Positions 34,640-47,440 are shown, numbered from the stretch's first letter. The stretch: DNA of 55,000 nt from Cristatella mucedo (GCA_009760855.2 WPIO01000094.1:1092501-1147500); one strand, 5' to 3'. Numbers and translations: made by a program. The notes: generated by a model not told the origin, from the sequence alone.

Positions 34640-35328
34640 GCTACATGGTTAGGGGTGACATGCACAGGGTCAGCATGCAAATGTGGTTAGTGGCAGCATG
34701 CACAGTGTCAGCACGCATAAGCGCAGCAAGGACGAATCACAGGGACCCACTAAATGCGGTCCCAAATGGGTGTGTTTGTAAGTTCTTTATAAATGTGGTA
34801 AAGTCAGGGGATGTTCTGACGCAAGTCAGGAGTGAGTTCCAGGCTTTGGGAGCATACGAACTAAATGCACGGTCTCCAAAGGATTTGAGGTAGGTACGAG
34901 GTATTAGTAAACATTTGGATTCCGAAAAGCGGGTGGTATGATTCGTGACATGGTAGGGGAGTAGACCTGAGAGATAGGCTGGAGCCAAAAAAAGAAGTGA
35001 CTGAAATGTTAGTGACAAAACCGTGAAGTCGATCAGTTGCTTGACTGGTAGCCAGTGCAGGTTGGCTAGAAGTGGTGTGACGTAGCAACTGGGATGCTCA
35101 TGACAGACAGGCATAGCTTCGGAGTTTCGCACCGGCTGTAATTGTCTGGTTACAGATGCCGGTAGGCCAGCAAGCAGTGAGTTACAGCTGTAAGCAACTG
35201 AGTGCACAGGCCAGTAGGTCAGCAAGCAGAGACTTACCGAAGTCAAGACCGGTTGTAAAAAATACACGGACCAATTAAAATGTGGTACGCCTGTCTAAAC
35301 AAGCCGGAATTTTAGCAATGTTATGTAG
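34640..35328 (-). mobile_element. LINE family A copy, interrupted by a SINE (part 1)
   Basis: The minus-strand frame carries LLAGLPASVTRQLQPVRNSE, HPSCYVTPLLANLHWLPVKQ and PAYLSGLL. The sequence stops at 35328 and resumes at 35491 beyond a SINE. The 3' tail is missing. Confidence 0.82.
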
Positions 35329-35490
35329 GGCCGAGCTGGTCCGGTCCATTGGTTAAGGTGCTGGCCCAACTAAGGGCAGGCTGAGGTCGTGGGCTGGAGC
35401 CCACTGAAATGCGTGAAGCACCTGACTAGAGATTAAGTTCTCCAGAGGCACTATATAAATGAATTATATTATATTTTAATCATATATTAG
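35329..35490 (+). mobile_element. SINE-A copy, nested in a LINE
   Basis: tRNA-like head with an A box (TGGTTAAGGTG) and a B-box-like GTCGTGGGCTGGAGCCC, then a tail (AGATTAAGTTCTCCAGAGGC) close to the LINE family A 3' core, ending AATTATATTATATTTT. Same family as 53.9 kb (+), 47.3 kb (-) and 49.6 kb (-). The LINE continues seamlessly on the two sides. Confidence 0.8.
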
Positions 35491-35700
35491 CTGAAAGTAG
35501 ACAGACTTGACTGTGGATCTAATGATGTCGTCCAATGAGAGGTCACTTTGGAGCAGGACACTTAAATTTTGCGCAGATTCAAAAGGAGATATGCTAAAAA
35601 AAACCAATTTTGAGTGCTAGCCTTTCAAATTTCTGAATCATACTTTCTTTGCCCATAACTGAAGAGGCTGGCTTTATCCAAGTAGTGTTTAGATCAAGAT
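35491..35700 (-). mobile_element. LINE family A copy, part 2 (5' side of the SINE)
   Basis: Continues CTGAAAGTAGACAGACTTGA as in the copy at 2500-2520, where the same sequence is uninterrupted. Confidence 0.75.
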
Positions 35701-35789
35701 CTCAATGCCGAAGAAACAGTCTATCAGGCTCCACGTAAGTGAGGCTATTCATTAAACGCATAGCATGTAAACGTCCTTGCCGCATTTGC

Positions 35790-36600
35790 CACCACCTATG
35801 TCATTTCTCATGCTGCCTACTTTCAGCTACATACCATTGCTAAAATTCTGGCTTGTTTAGATAATGACACCACGTCTAAGTTGGTCCATGCATTCGTGAC
35901 ATCCCGTCTTGAGTTCTGTAACTCGCTGCTTGCTGGCCTACCGGCATATGCAATCAGGCGATTACAGCTGGTGCAAAACTCTGAAGCTAGGCTTGTCTGC
36001 AGTGAGCGTCGCAGTTGGCACATCACACCATTTCTCGCCGACCTGAACTGGCTACCAGTCAAGCGACGGATCGACTTCAAGGTTTTGGCGCTCACTTTTA
36101 AGTCACTTCATTTTTGGCTCCAGCCTATCTCTCAGATCTACTCACTCACCAGGCCAAGCATGGTACCACCTGCTTTTCGGAATCCAACAGTTTTTACCAA
36201 TACCTGGTACAAAGCTCAAATCTTTTGGATACCGTGCATTTAGTTCTCATGCTCCCAAAGCCTGGAACTCTCTCCCGACTTGTGTCAGAGCATTCCCTGA
36301 CTTGACCACATTTAAAATGAACTTAAATGACACACCTATTTAGGACTGCATTTAGTGGGTCCCTGTGATTCGTCCTTGATGTGCTTATGCATGGTGACAC
36401 TGTGCATGCTGCCATTAACCACACTTGCATGCTGACCCTGTGCATGTCACCCCTAACCATGTTATTGATGCGGTTTATCAAGCATGATATTACTCATGAT
36501 TCAATCGCGTTTCACTTTGCAGCAAATGTAAAGCGCCTAGAAAGAGATTGAGTTCTCTGAGGGCACTTTATGAATTGCATTATTAGTATTATTATTGCTA
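35790..36600 (+). mobile_element. LINE family A copy, RT C-terminus to tail
   Basis: A long plus-strand frame from 35881 reads HAFVTSRLEFCNSLLAGLPA, LQLVQNSEARLVCSERRSWH and DLNWLPVKRRIDFKVLALTF. A frameshift near 36110 precedes the C-terminus and UTR, closing with GAGTTCTCTGAGGGCACTTT and ATT triplets near 36590. It converges with the minus-strand copies to its left. Confidence 0.87.
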
Positions 36601-36671
36601 TTTAAAGCAGTTAGAGCATCTCAGTTGCCTCTGCGATAGCTGAGGGCAGCAGCTGTTAAGAGAGGACTCAC

Positions 36672-36849
36672 CAACACGAGCCGTGACGTTCATTCCAAAG
36701 GCACCACAGTCGGCAGCTGGTCCACCCACGTCTGGAGCATAGGAGCTCAGCTGAGCCAATCTGTGACCACCAAAGCGCTCATTCGCCAAGGAGAGAGCAG
36801 CCATTGCACTGAGAACAGTTATAGCCTGATACGCCATCACCAGCTTTAG
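36672..36849 (-). CDS. Candidate first coding exon (signal peptide) of the receptor gene
   Basis: A strong acceptor (TTATTTTTTGCAG) ends just above 36849 and a strong donor (G|GTGAGT) follows 36672. An ATG at 36837, with G at -3 and G at +4, opens a frame starting MAYQAITVLSAMAALSLA. This looks like a short n-region, a hydrophobic core and an S-L-A cleavage site, followed by about 37 residues including one Cys and an N-V-T glycosylation site. The exon leaves in phase 1, the phase needed to join the Ig exon 4.8 kb downstream. The acceptor would imply an intron in the 5' UTR. The exon could instead belong to another minus-strand gene, because the stretch between the signal and the Ig domain matches nothing I recognise. 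Confidence 0.4.
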
Positions 36850-37237
36850 CTGCAAAAAATAACCTTGGTCGTGTGACATCTTACAGTCCTCAGAATGTGA
36901 TGCAGAATTGGCTAAATAATCTAAGCAAGGGTCAATGATAAGATGTGAGGTGACAATGGCAGCTCCTAAATGGCAGAGCTTGTAATCTTAATTACTTTAA
37001 GCTGTAGAACAATATTTTTCTAAAATGACTACCATTACCGACAAACCGAATACAACTGAACTCAAAATGTTCACTATACAACAATTGCGACCCAACTCAT
37101 CCAAATCAATCTATAGACAAAGAATCCACACTGAATTTTCATTCCGACGAGCTTTCTAGATACAGTAATTCCTGCATTAAATGACAGTAACCATTGTACA
37201 TGCCTAAGATTCTCGGTCGTGCTGCCGAATTCTTTAC

Positions 37238-37330
37238 CCACTAAGTCAACCAAAGACAAGGTTGCAAGATTTTGTGCAAAAAGTGCTGCTGCTATGTCTG
37301 CTGCTGCTTCCAAGGCCAGTTTGTCTGCAA
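37238..37330 (-). CDS. Exon-like segment, unknown gene
   Basis: Acceptor CTTGTTGCAG and donor G|GTAAAG frame 93 bp in phase 1-1. It encodes VADKLALEAAADIAAALFAQ, then NLATLSLVDLV, an Ala-rich amphipathic helix. Not recognised. It could be an upstream exon of the receptor gene, part of another minus-strand gene, or chance. Confidence 0.25.
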
Positions 37331-37534
37331 CTGCAACAAGCGTAAGCAGACGACACTGCCATTGCAAATCTAATAACCTCAATAGCAGGGAGGGGCTGAG
37401 TAGCCACCACTAACGGCCTCTCGAGCGCTATCCTTTCAATCATTTGCTCATGAGCTGCAGAGTGGCTAGGAAATGCATAGAAATGCAGTCGCTCACAATA
37501 GAAGCAGGAGCAGCAGCTCAAATAAAAATAATGC

Positions 37535-37690
37535 AAGCTGATTTAACAGCCTCTTTTGTATAGCGACAGTAGAGCCTTGATGACTATCACCACCGCTTGC
37601 AGTGTCAATAAATAATTACCCACTGCAGGATTTGAACCTCAGACATCAGGACCGAGGTCGTAAAAAGCAACCGCCTTACCTAGAGTGCCG
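37535..37690 (-). mobile_element. SINE-B copy
   Basis: Reversed B-box-like GGATTTGAACCTC and the shared segment GATTTAACAGCCTCTTTTGT, also at 16.75 and 39.85 kb. Followed by a CAG/GAG-rich tract (37735-37910). Confidence 0.6.
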
Positions 37691-39436
<1,746 letters not shown>

Positions 39437-39499
39437 TAGGGGAGGATAGAAAAAGCTAGGAAATTGAGCATTAACACATTGCAGCTTGACCAGAATAAT

Positions 39500-39635
39500 A
39501 TTCATGTTTATCAAACATGATATTAATCACAACTCAATCGCGCTTCCCTTGGCAGCAAATGTGAAGCACCTAGAAAGAGATTGAGTTCTCTGAGGGCGCT
39601 TTATGAAGTGCATTATTATTATTTTTTTAATATTA
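39500..39635 (+). mobile_element. LINE family A 3' tail fragment
   Basis: TCAATCGCGCTTCCCTTGGCAG, core GAGTTCTCTGAGGGCGCTTT and ATT tail. Confidence 0.85.
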
Positions 39636-39844
39636 CTAGCCCGATGGCAAGATTTATAGTCGCAGTGCTGCAATTGTCAAGAGCTTAGCTAGCTGAGCAA
39701 TGATATTCAAGAGTTTTGATAGTTGAAGAGATGCCTCAGGCCATCAGCTATTGCTGCCTGAGCTGCTATGCAAGTAAGGACCGGCCTTAAGAAGCCGACT
39801 GAATTATGCAGATTGCTGTACTAGTGACGGGAGTAGGGATAAGG

Positions 39845-40010
39845 TGGAGTAAATATTAGCGGATTTAACAGTCCACTTTGTGTAGCTGCTGAAGAGCTTT
39901 AACGCTTTCACCTCTGCTTGCAGTTGGTAATAAAGAATCGCTGTCTACAGGATTCGAGCCCACGAGGTCGTCGTCGAGAGCTAGCACCTTCCCTCCTGGG
40001 CTTTCATGGT
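39845..40010 (-). mobile_element. SINE-B copy
   Basis: Reversed B-box-like GGATTCGAGCCCAC and an upstream block homologous to 37.54 kb (GGATTTAACAGTCC, CACCTCTGCTTGCAGT). Confidence 0.6.
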
Positions 40011-40925
40011 TTACTAAGGCGGGAGGAAAGAGGTGTAAGGACATAAGCAGGAGTAAGGAGGAAGGGAGAAAGGTGATGAGGGAGGTACGAGTTGTAAGAA
40101 CGAAGGAAGGAGGGGTAAGGAGAGGGTTGGCAAAAGGAGAGAATGTGGGGTAAAGGGAGAAAATACCGCGGCTGGAGGGAAGGGTGCGAGGGAGGTGGGG
40201 ATGGAAAAAGTGGTGGCAAAGTGAGTGAAGGGGTGATAGACATGATGAAAGAGTGGTTTGGCGGCTATCGCCCCATATTTAACAGGTACTAAAAGTACGG
40301 CTTGGAGCGTTTTAGACCATGCCAAAGCAATTTTAGGCATTTCGTAGAGTAAGAAGCAGTGCAAAGAGAGCATTGAGCGCGAATAAACTGAGGTTTGCAT
40401 GACTTGCCAAGTGCATATCACATGCTGGCATTCATGCACTTTCTTGTTTGAGCACTTGGAGGCATGTCATACAACCAACAGTAGAGCAGCAGAGATTCGG
40501 TTGGAGGAATAGTGGCGAAAAACACATTTCAACAGTACCGCATTTCATTTTAAGGCCATTAGCTGGCTCGTTGTCTCCTGTGTAAGTTGACTCGAATGAA
40601 CCAGCGAGTGTCGAGAGATTAATGGGAGCAGGCGGCGCAGCTCTGGCAAGCAATAAGTCGGGAAAAGGGACCAGCGGCCTGGCTCTTTTGTCTGGTTCCT
40701 TGGCTATCGATCAACCGAGTGCAATGCGATAACCCAACATGCCCGTTCAACCATCAAATGCATCAATCAAGGTTAAGGTCTGGCCCCACCGTTTACACGT
40801 AATCCTCGCTATGCTCGTGCTTGGCTTGGCATTTGACCGTTGCAGGCTATCTATCGCTACGGCATCTCATCACAGTGCTCGATTTCGAGCCATGTGCCGA
40901 ATGTTTATTCAGTAGTTCCCCTTAC

Positions 40926-41028
40926 GTCGAGGGCCACTGCGGTCGTTATGGACGATCGGGTTTGAAGTCCAAGTATTTCCAGACTGCGTTTCAACCAGTA
41001 CCGGCCTCGTGCAGCTGTGGGTGAAGCT
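40926..41028 (-). CDS. Exon-like segment, unknown gene
   Basis: Acceptor CAATTTCTGTTCGTCAG (phase 2) and donor GAC|GTAAGG (phase 0) frame 103 bp encoding SPTAARGRYWLKRSLEILGL, then QTRSSITTAVALD. Not recognised; no partner exon with matching phases was found. Confidence 0.22.
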
Positions 41029-41949
41029 CTGACGAACAGAAATTGAAGATCGAAGCAACTGTGGACGTTTCGGAAAACTGCCGACAACCGTAAATTGTGC
41101 ATGAATGTGTGTGTTAATGACAGGTGACCTGCAAATAAATCAAAGGGGCTTCTGAGCTCTCTTATATACTCATAATGAGCAGATTTACTTTTAGTAACTT
41201 AGTAAAGGATATCCATGGGAGCCTAGCAGGTAAGCAGTGCTTGCTGGTGAATTACATTAGCAGCTCAAAGCTGCAGGATGCCTTGCTTACGAAGCCAAAA
41301 TGGCTGACAGAAAAATCAGTATGGTTTCGGCTTCAACTTTATCTTAAGAGCTACCAGAAAAAGACTCGAGAGTTTTTCTTGCCAGCCGCTGTTCGTTGAA
41401 GCCTTCTACGGCTGTCAGCAGCTACAGTCGAAAAACTGCTTGCTTGGAGTATCATAGTACAAGCAAAGCCAGAGATTGAAGTATTTTAATACGCAGGCTC
41501 TAGGGGTGTGAGAATAAATGAGCCTCCAAGTGAATGAAAGAACACTGAGGTCTATGCGCTGCTCGATGAAAAGCCAGCGCAGGATGGCGAACAGTAACGT
41601 AACGTTTCAACTGCCACTCTTATGACCTTCGAGCCGAGAGTTTTTAACCAACCCTAAGCATCATGTTGCAAGATTTGGTAGCAGTGAATTACAAAAGTCT
41701 CGATAGGATGCCACCTATGCATCAAAGCGCATCCGAATGTTTTGCAATCGTGTATTGCTGAAAAAGCAAACTGATCATGAGAACTGGTGGGCGAAGAGCA
41801 AATGGTAATTTTAGAACAGATAAGAAGAGTCCATTGTGCAAGAGTGGGGTAGGGCAAAGAAGAAAGAGTAAGAAGATTGCTTTTATAATTGACATAAAGT
41901 GCACATCTGTCAATCATTGAAGCAATCTTCTAGTGTAAAAAAATTAAGA

Positions 41950-42035
41950 AAGAAACCGTTAATTAAGCGCCTAGAGAGAGAGATTAAGTTCGCTGAGGGC
42001 GCTTTATCAAGTGAATTATTCTTATTATTAATTGC
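41950..42035 (+). mobile_element. LINE family A 3' tail fragment
   Basis: AAGCGCCTAGAGAGAGAGAT, core and ATTATT tail. Confidence 0.8.
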
Positions 42036-42227
42036 TAGTGAGGAGGAAGAAGAGAGCAAAGGATTGGATCGACTTCGACGATTAAAAGTGAGAAAACACG
42101 TGGCATCGATCGAGTTCACTGCTTTTCTTTTGGTGGCCCGCTTGACCATCTGCCGTGAAAGATAAAAGCCGATGGACAGCTCTATTCACTCTAGAAATTT
42201 GCATTTCAGACTGACCGAGGCATCTAC

Positions 42228-42284
42228 CTATTCCTTCAACAAATGAGCCATCGAAATCACTCAGCACCGTGTTGTAGACAAATG
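42228..42284 (-). CDS. Exon-like segment, unknown gene
   Basis: A 57-bp phase 1-1 segment between acceptor CTTTTTTAACAG and donor G|GTAGAT, encoding AFVYNTVLSDFDGSFVEGI. Not recognised; short enough to be chance. Confidence 0.2.
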
Positions 42285-42662
42285 CTGTTAAAAAAGGCAA
42301 AGGAAAGGTGACTTTAAGTGCTGCCATATTGTTAAGATTCAGGCGAATACAATCATGTCCTTACTTAGTCTGAGACAGCGAATACAGAATTTACACCCTA
42401 GACCCATCGACAGGTCAAATGGCGCTGGCACATTGAGGCAATGTGTCTGAGTATAATCACTAAGTTGTACAGGTTACCTTCGTCCAAGTCTTGCTAGGCA
42501 GATACTGCATTACTGCATGGACGCATAAGCCAACGGTGCTGCCGTCCGGCTATTAACAAACTCTGCTAGGAATCTCGACGGCAGCAAAGAGTGCAGAGTG
42601 TTGGGTCTTGCTGAGCTGGCTCGGTTAGAAAGGAAGTTTCGGAGTTTTGAGTCCGGATCGAA

Positions 42663-42735
42663 ATAATAATAATAATCTTACATTAGATATAGCGCCCTCA
42701 GAGAAATCAATATCTTTCTAAGCGTTCTTTACAAT
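42663..42735 (-). mobile_element. LINE family A 3' tail fragment
   Basis: (AAT)n plus reversed core AGCGCCCTCAGAGAAATC. Confidence 0.75.
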
Positions 42736-43609
42736 TGTGGACTCACTAGGTTTATTGTGCAGTAACCTCAACTGCCTGACAGTGCAAGCGTTGTGTTTCA
42801 GAGAGAGTATATGTCCACGGGTTGAATTGATCTGAAAATCTAGCCACGGCAGTCCCGCTAATTAGAGACAACTGAGTCATTCTGTGTGAAGTTATTAACA
42901 GCTAGAAATCGTTTCTTGCTCAGCCCTCGAACCGGGGTCTTAGCTCAGGAGTTTAAGCACTTGAACTCCGAAAAACTAGATCGCGGATTCGCGATAACTA
43001 GCAAACCATTATTTATTATTGGCTGCAAGTTGGATTGACGGACGCTAAGGCTCTTCTGACGCTACGAGGACATGACTTTTGAATACGATGTCATTCTATT
43101 TATGCTAAGAGTATGACGTATAATTTATTAGCAACCTCAGAGAGCTAAAGCTTTTTCTCGGCACTTTTCGCGTGCTTGAAAAAGCGCATGTCAACTACTT
43201 ATGATTTGGCACATATCACATCACACAACTATAGAACTCGGCAAACAAAATAGAACAGGTTCTGGACGTGAGGCTCGTGACACATAGGCTTATCGATGAA
43301 CCGTATGACAGCTGAACCTGCTCATTTAGTGCCATGTCACATGCTCCTTCACCGTATTAGGTAACCCATTTCAATTTATTTTTGCTTGAATACAATGGGT
43401 TGCTTTTTTCTTATCCTCTGTACTTAAATGAAAACAAGTTTAGGACCTGTTCCAAAACGGTTGCATCAGCGGTTGGGACACAAATATTTTGAAAATCTCC
43501 AGGTTTGCTGTTTTGATTGAAAGGTTAGGAACGGAGGGAGGCATTTGGTCCGCGTGCATATTACACAAGTTCGACAGCTACCCGAATTAGTGAGGCATAG
43601 TCAGACAGA

Positions 43610-44065
43610 CATAGCTGACCTGCACTGGCTACCAGTCAAGCAACGGATTGACTTCAAGGTTTTGTTGCTCACTTTTAGGTCCCTTCCTTCTATGGCTCCA
43701 GCCTATCTCTCCGACATACTCCCCCATCAGGCCAAGCGTCGTACCACCCGCTTTTCGGAATCCAACAGTCTAGAAATACCTCGTACAAACCTTAAATCCT
43801 TTGGAGACCGTGCATTTAGTTCGTATGCTCCCAAAGCCTGGAACTCTCTCCCGACCTGCGTTAGAACATCCCCTGACCTGACCACATTTAAAATGAACTT
43901 AAAAACACACCTATTTAGGACAGCATTTAGTGGGCTATTAATTTTTTTGTTTTTCAAGCACGATTTTACTTACCATTCAATTGCATTTCCCTTTGCAGCA
44001 AATGTAAAGCGCCTAGAAAGAGATTAAGTTCTCTGAGGGCGCTTTATCAAGTACATTATTATTGT
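43610..44065 (+). mobile_element. LINE family A copy, best-preserved C-terminus
   Basis: Continuous plus-strand frame: ADLHWLPVKQRIDFKVLLLT, SMAPAYLSDILPHQAKRRTT, then through KSFGDRAFSSYAPKAWNSLP to HLFRTAFSG, followed by UTR, core and ATT tail at 44055. The UTR is shortened: the segment between the stop region and the TTCAAGCACGATTTTACTTA block is missing compared with 50.7 kb. This is the C-terminal end of a CR1/L2-type ORF2. Confidence 0.9.
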
Positions 44066-44069
44066 TATA

Positions 44070-45030
44070 GCACTTATGGCAAAGTATTAGAAGCAGAAAT
44101 TTAAAATTACAGTTGCCTTTAACCGACATTCTAGCTCATTTCATCGCAGCATTAGAGAATAGTGAATATCTACATTGTATCAATTCAACTTCCAGAGGTT
44201 GTTTACATACTGCAGATGAATTTTGTTTGATGTGCTCATAATTTAGCAGGACAGGAGCAAACAATTGCTCTGAGAAAGTGTGTGTTGGGATGTGCAAGAT
44301 TTGCAATGCATAATTCAGCTATTCCTGCAGGGATCAAGATCAACTCGGACGCATTCGTTTCCAATGCTATACGGTGCTTTGGAGCTCTCAAAGGTGAGAC
44401 CTTAAATCGTTGCCTTATAGCGGCCAACGTCTAAGGGTTTTTAGCGTGGTCATACGGGGGAATGTGGCACAATTAGTAAGTTGAAAGGAGAGATCATAGC
44501 AAGTCATGGACATTCTTACACGACATCAGGTAATGCAAGTAACATTGCATCCTAATTTATTTACTCCAGTTATGCTTAAAGCGGAGCGAAGCAGGAGCGA
44601 AGTGAGCCGCGGGCAGTTGAGACGTTTTTGAGTAAGATTTTGAGAGAGGATTAAAGAGGGCATATGTTATACCAAGAATTAAAAGCAAACCGACCGACCA
44701 CTCTAGCAACTGCTACTTCTGCGTTGAGGGCACTCTCAAATTCTCAACTGGCAAGAGAATGCCTCCCTGAGTTCATCCCCTGATTCTTTCATCAGTAACC
44801 TCCGTACCACATTGCTCTTATCAGCCCGTCCGAACCCCACCGGAGATGGATCAATCATCCTCAGGACAGGGCAACTACTCGGACTTCTTGTAATATGAAA
44901 TACGAATAATATAACATCAATATTTTAGATACGTACGAAAATTTAACAGATGCGGCTGCAAAGCCGAAGACGGAGTCCCCAATTACCTGATCTGAGACTA
45001 TAGTTTATATAACACAAATGCTGAGTTACT
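44070..45030. other. No supported gene
   Basis: Unremarkable sequence between two LINE copies; no domain or RNA gene recognised. Confidence 0.45.
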
Positions 45031-45034
45031 GACG

Positions 45035-45590
45035 TCCCAATTAGCACGTGTCACCTCTGCTGAAAGAGCTAGGATGGTTGCCGGTTGAGCAAAGGATACA
45101 GAGCAAAGTTCTTACGCTGACCCACAAGGCCTGCCACGGCTTAGCTCCTTCGTACCTAGCTGAACTGCTGCATCAGTTTCAGCCTGTTCGCGCCCTCAGG
45201 TCCTGTGTGGACAATAAATTAGCTGTCCCTTTCCTCCGCTTAAAGACAGTTGGCGACAGAAGCTTTAGCTCTGCAGGTCCTAGGCTGTGGAATTCGCTTC
45301 CACAATTCTTACGCAACGACAACTACTCTCCAACTGCCGACTATTGCACATCTTTTTCAGTGGTCCAGAACTGCTACTTCTATGCTACTCACTACCTCAA
45401 CTGCTCTCCTGACTCTGCTATGCTTCCCACTTTCTCTTTGTTGCCTGAGACGAAGTCGGTTGGGTACCGAATGCGTACCGAAAGCCGCTTAGGCTGTGAG
45501 TGCGCTATACAAAACTCTCCTGTGTAACACCCACATGGTCTTTATGACTTTGTGGAGTTACTGACGGAGATACATCTACACTCAAGGAGT
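45035..45590 (+). mobile_element. LINE family B copy, C-terminus open
   Basis: Plus-strand frame: SPLLKELGWLPVEQRIQSKV, LTHKACHGLAPSYLAELLHQ, then KTVGDRSFSSAGPRLWNSLP and FLRN, ending near 45527. The G-D-R-S-F-S-S-A-G-P-R-x-W-N-S-L-P block is the CR1-clade ORF2 C-terminus, clearly distinct from family A. Better preserved than the 12-kb copy. Confidence 0.87.
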
Positions 45591-45867
45591 AAAACTTGGT
45601 GGATGGAACTCTGAAAGTAAAATATCTTAAATAACGTCAACAGCTTATTTCTAACTTCTTCGGTCCGAAAGATGAGGTGAGCTCCTGCAACACCGTGGCC
45701 TCACTGCGAAGGAATAGCCGGAAATGCCTATAGTCAGCCGACCGACAGTCAAGGGTACCCGAATAGTACAGAGAACTCGGTCGGCCACTCACGGCCACTC
45801 TTTTTCACGACTACTTGCCTTAGCACCCCGGTCGTTTCCTAGGCACGAAAGACATGTGAAACTCTTA

Positions 45868-46325
45868 TAATAGCAATAATAATAATACTTTAATTGATAA
45901 ATAGCTCTCAGAGACCTCGTTCTCTTTCTGGGCAGTTTACGATTGCTGCAAAGAAAGCAACATAGAATGGCTAGGGGTAACATGATCACTAAGCAACAGG
46001 AATAAACGTGACTAGGGATGACATGCACACAGTCAGTATGGTTAGTGGCAGCATGCACAGTGTCATCACCCATAAGGACGTAAAGGACGAATCATGGGTG
46101 CCCACTAAATACTGTGATAAATAGGTGCGTTTACAGTACTTTTTAAATGTGGTCAAGTCAGGAGACGTCGTGACGGAAGTCGGGAGTGAGTTCCAGGCTT
46201 TGGAGCATACGAACTAAAGGCAGGGTCTCCAAAGGATTTGAGGTTTGTACGAGCTAAAGGTAAACAGTTCGATTCCGGAAAGCGGTTGGTACGATGCTTA
46301 GCCTGGTTCGGGAGTAAATCTGATA
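45868..46325 (-). mobile_element. Truncated LINE family A
   Basis: (AAT)n tail, UTR, and minus-strand ARTNLKSFGDPAFSSYAPKP with a frameshift. Confidence 0.82.
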
Positions 46326-46334
46326 GATGTGGGT

Positions 46335-46440
46335 TAAATAGAAACCGCAAATCCCTAGCTGACTCAACCCCCTCGTTCATATAGCAGTAGCAGAGGCTCT
46401 CACCATCGCTTGTAGTGAGCGGTGAATTATATCCAGCTGC
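46335..46440 (-). mobile_element. SINE-B fragment
   Basis: TATAGCAGTAGCAGAGGCTC and TCACCATCGCTTGTAGTG match the 37.6-kb copy; truncated. Confidence 0.45.
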
Positions 46441-46514
46441 AGGAATCCTACCAACAAACTGGCTCGTGGAGAAGGAGCACCAAGAAAGCGTTACCAAATA
46501 TTGCATGAGATGCA

Positions 46515-46770
46515 GCGGCAAAGGGAAGGCGAGGCAAAGCAAGGCGAGGCGAGGCAAGATAAAGCAGTGCAGAGCAAGGCGAGGCGAGGCGAAGCGAGGC
46601 GAGGCGAGGCGAGGCGAGGCGAGGCGAGGCGAGGCGAGGCGAGGCGAGGCGAGGCGAGGCGAGGCGAGGCGAGGCGAGGCGAGGCGAGGCGAGGCGAGGC
46701 GAGGCGAGGCGAGGCGAGGCGAGGCGAGGCGAGGCGAGGCGAGGCGAGGCGAGGCGAGGCGAAGAAGGCG
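46515..46770. repeat. Pentamer array (AGGCG)n, about 250 bp
   Basis: About fifty 5-bp units, nearly perfect from 46594, degraded at the left end (AGGCAAAGCA). The Arg-Gly-Glu-Ala and Ala-Ser-Pro-Arg-Leu frames are artefacts. Confidence 0.97.
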
Positions 46771-47124
46771 AGCACCTCACCTCCTGGCCTAACAACGCAA
46801 GTGCATCTCACTTTGAGCACCACTATATGTCGGTAAATCTACGCTGACTGGTTTAAAGCGGCTTGCCATGAAGCCCATCTTAAAAGCTGCCTCAGGATAT
46901 GTGCATGTTATATCCACTTTTTTTAAGTTATTGAAATATGGATCTGTGAGTCGTCCATTTCGCAGCGGTAGCCAAATTTTTCGAAAACATTGTAAGAGTC
47001 AAGCTAACAACTGACGTTGACAGCCAAAACACTGAGAAGAGCTAAAATATTAAGCTGTAACTCGGCTCGTGTTTTACTGAGCTGAGTCAGAAAAATAGTC
47101 CCTCCCCCTTGCCCCCTACGTAAT

Positions 47125-47222
47125 GTAATGTGTTTCAATCGCGTTTCTCTTGCAGCAAATAAAAGGGCCTAGAAAGAAGTTGAGTTCTCTGAGGGCACTT
47201 TATCAGGTATACTGTTATTATA
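47125..47222 (+). mobile_element. LINE family A 3' tail fragment
   Basis: CGCGTTTCTCTTGCAGCAAAT, core GAGTTCTCTGAGGGCACTTT and short ATTATA tail. Confidence 0.75.
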
Positions 47223-47274
47223 TATAATCGTGGATACGCCCCGGACTTGCTCACGATAATATAATTAACGAAAA

Positions 47275-47440
47275 TATAATGCCATTCATTTGTATATCAC
47301 TCTAAGAAAATTTAATCTCTATTCAGGTGCTTCACACGTGCAATGGGGCTCGAGCCCGTGACTTCGGTCATCAAATACAGTCACCTAGACCTAGTGGTTG
47401 AGACGATCATCCTAACCACTGGGCAAAACCTGACGATCAC
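47275..47440 (-). mobile_element. SINE-A copy
   Basis: Reverse of the 35.3-kb SINE: tail (ATTTAATCTCTATTCAGG), reversed B box (GGGGCTCGAGCCCGTGACTT) and A-box region (CTAACCACTGGGCA). Confidence 0.65.

Noticed and set aside
35329-35490. Functional tRNA gene
   Set aside because: A and B boxes are present, but the arms do not fold into a cloverleaf and the sequence continues into a LINE-like tail and A/T run, so it is a SINE.
36598-36879. Frame beyond the donor of the 36.7-kb exon (Ser-Leu-Asn-Ser-Cys-Cys...)
   Set aside because: It lies after a strong GTGAGT donor and has no resemblance to the receptor or any other domain.
46415-46836. Arg-Gly-Glu-Ala and Ala-Ser-Pro-Arg-Leu proteins
   Set aside because: Products of the (AGGCG)n array, open in many frames.
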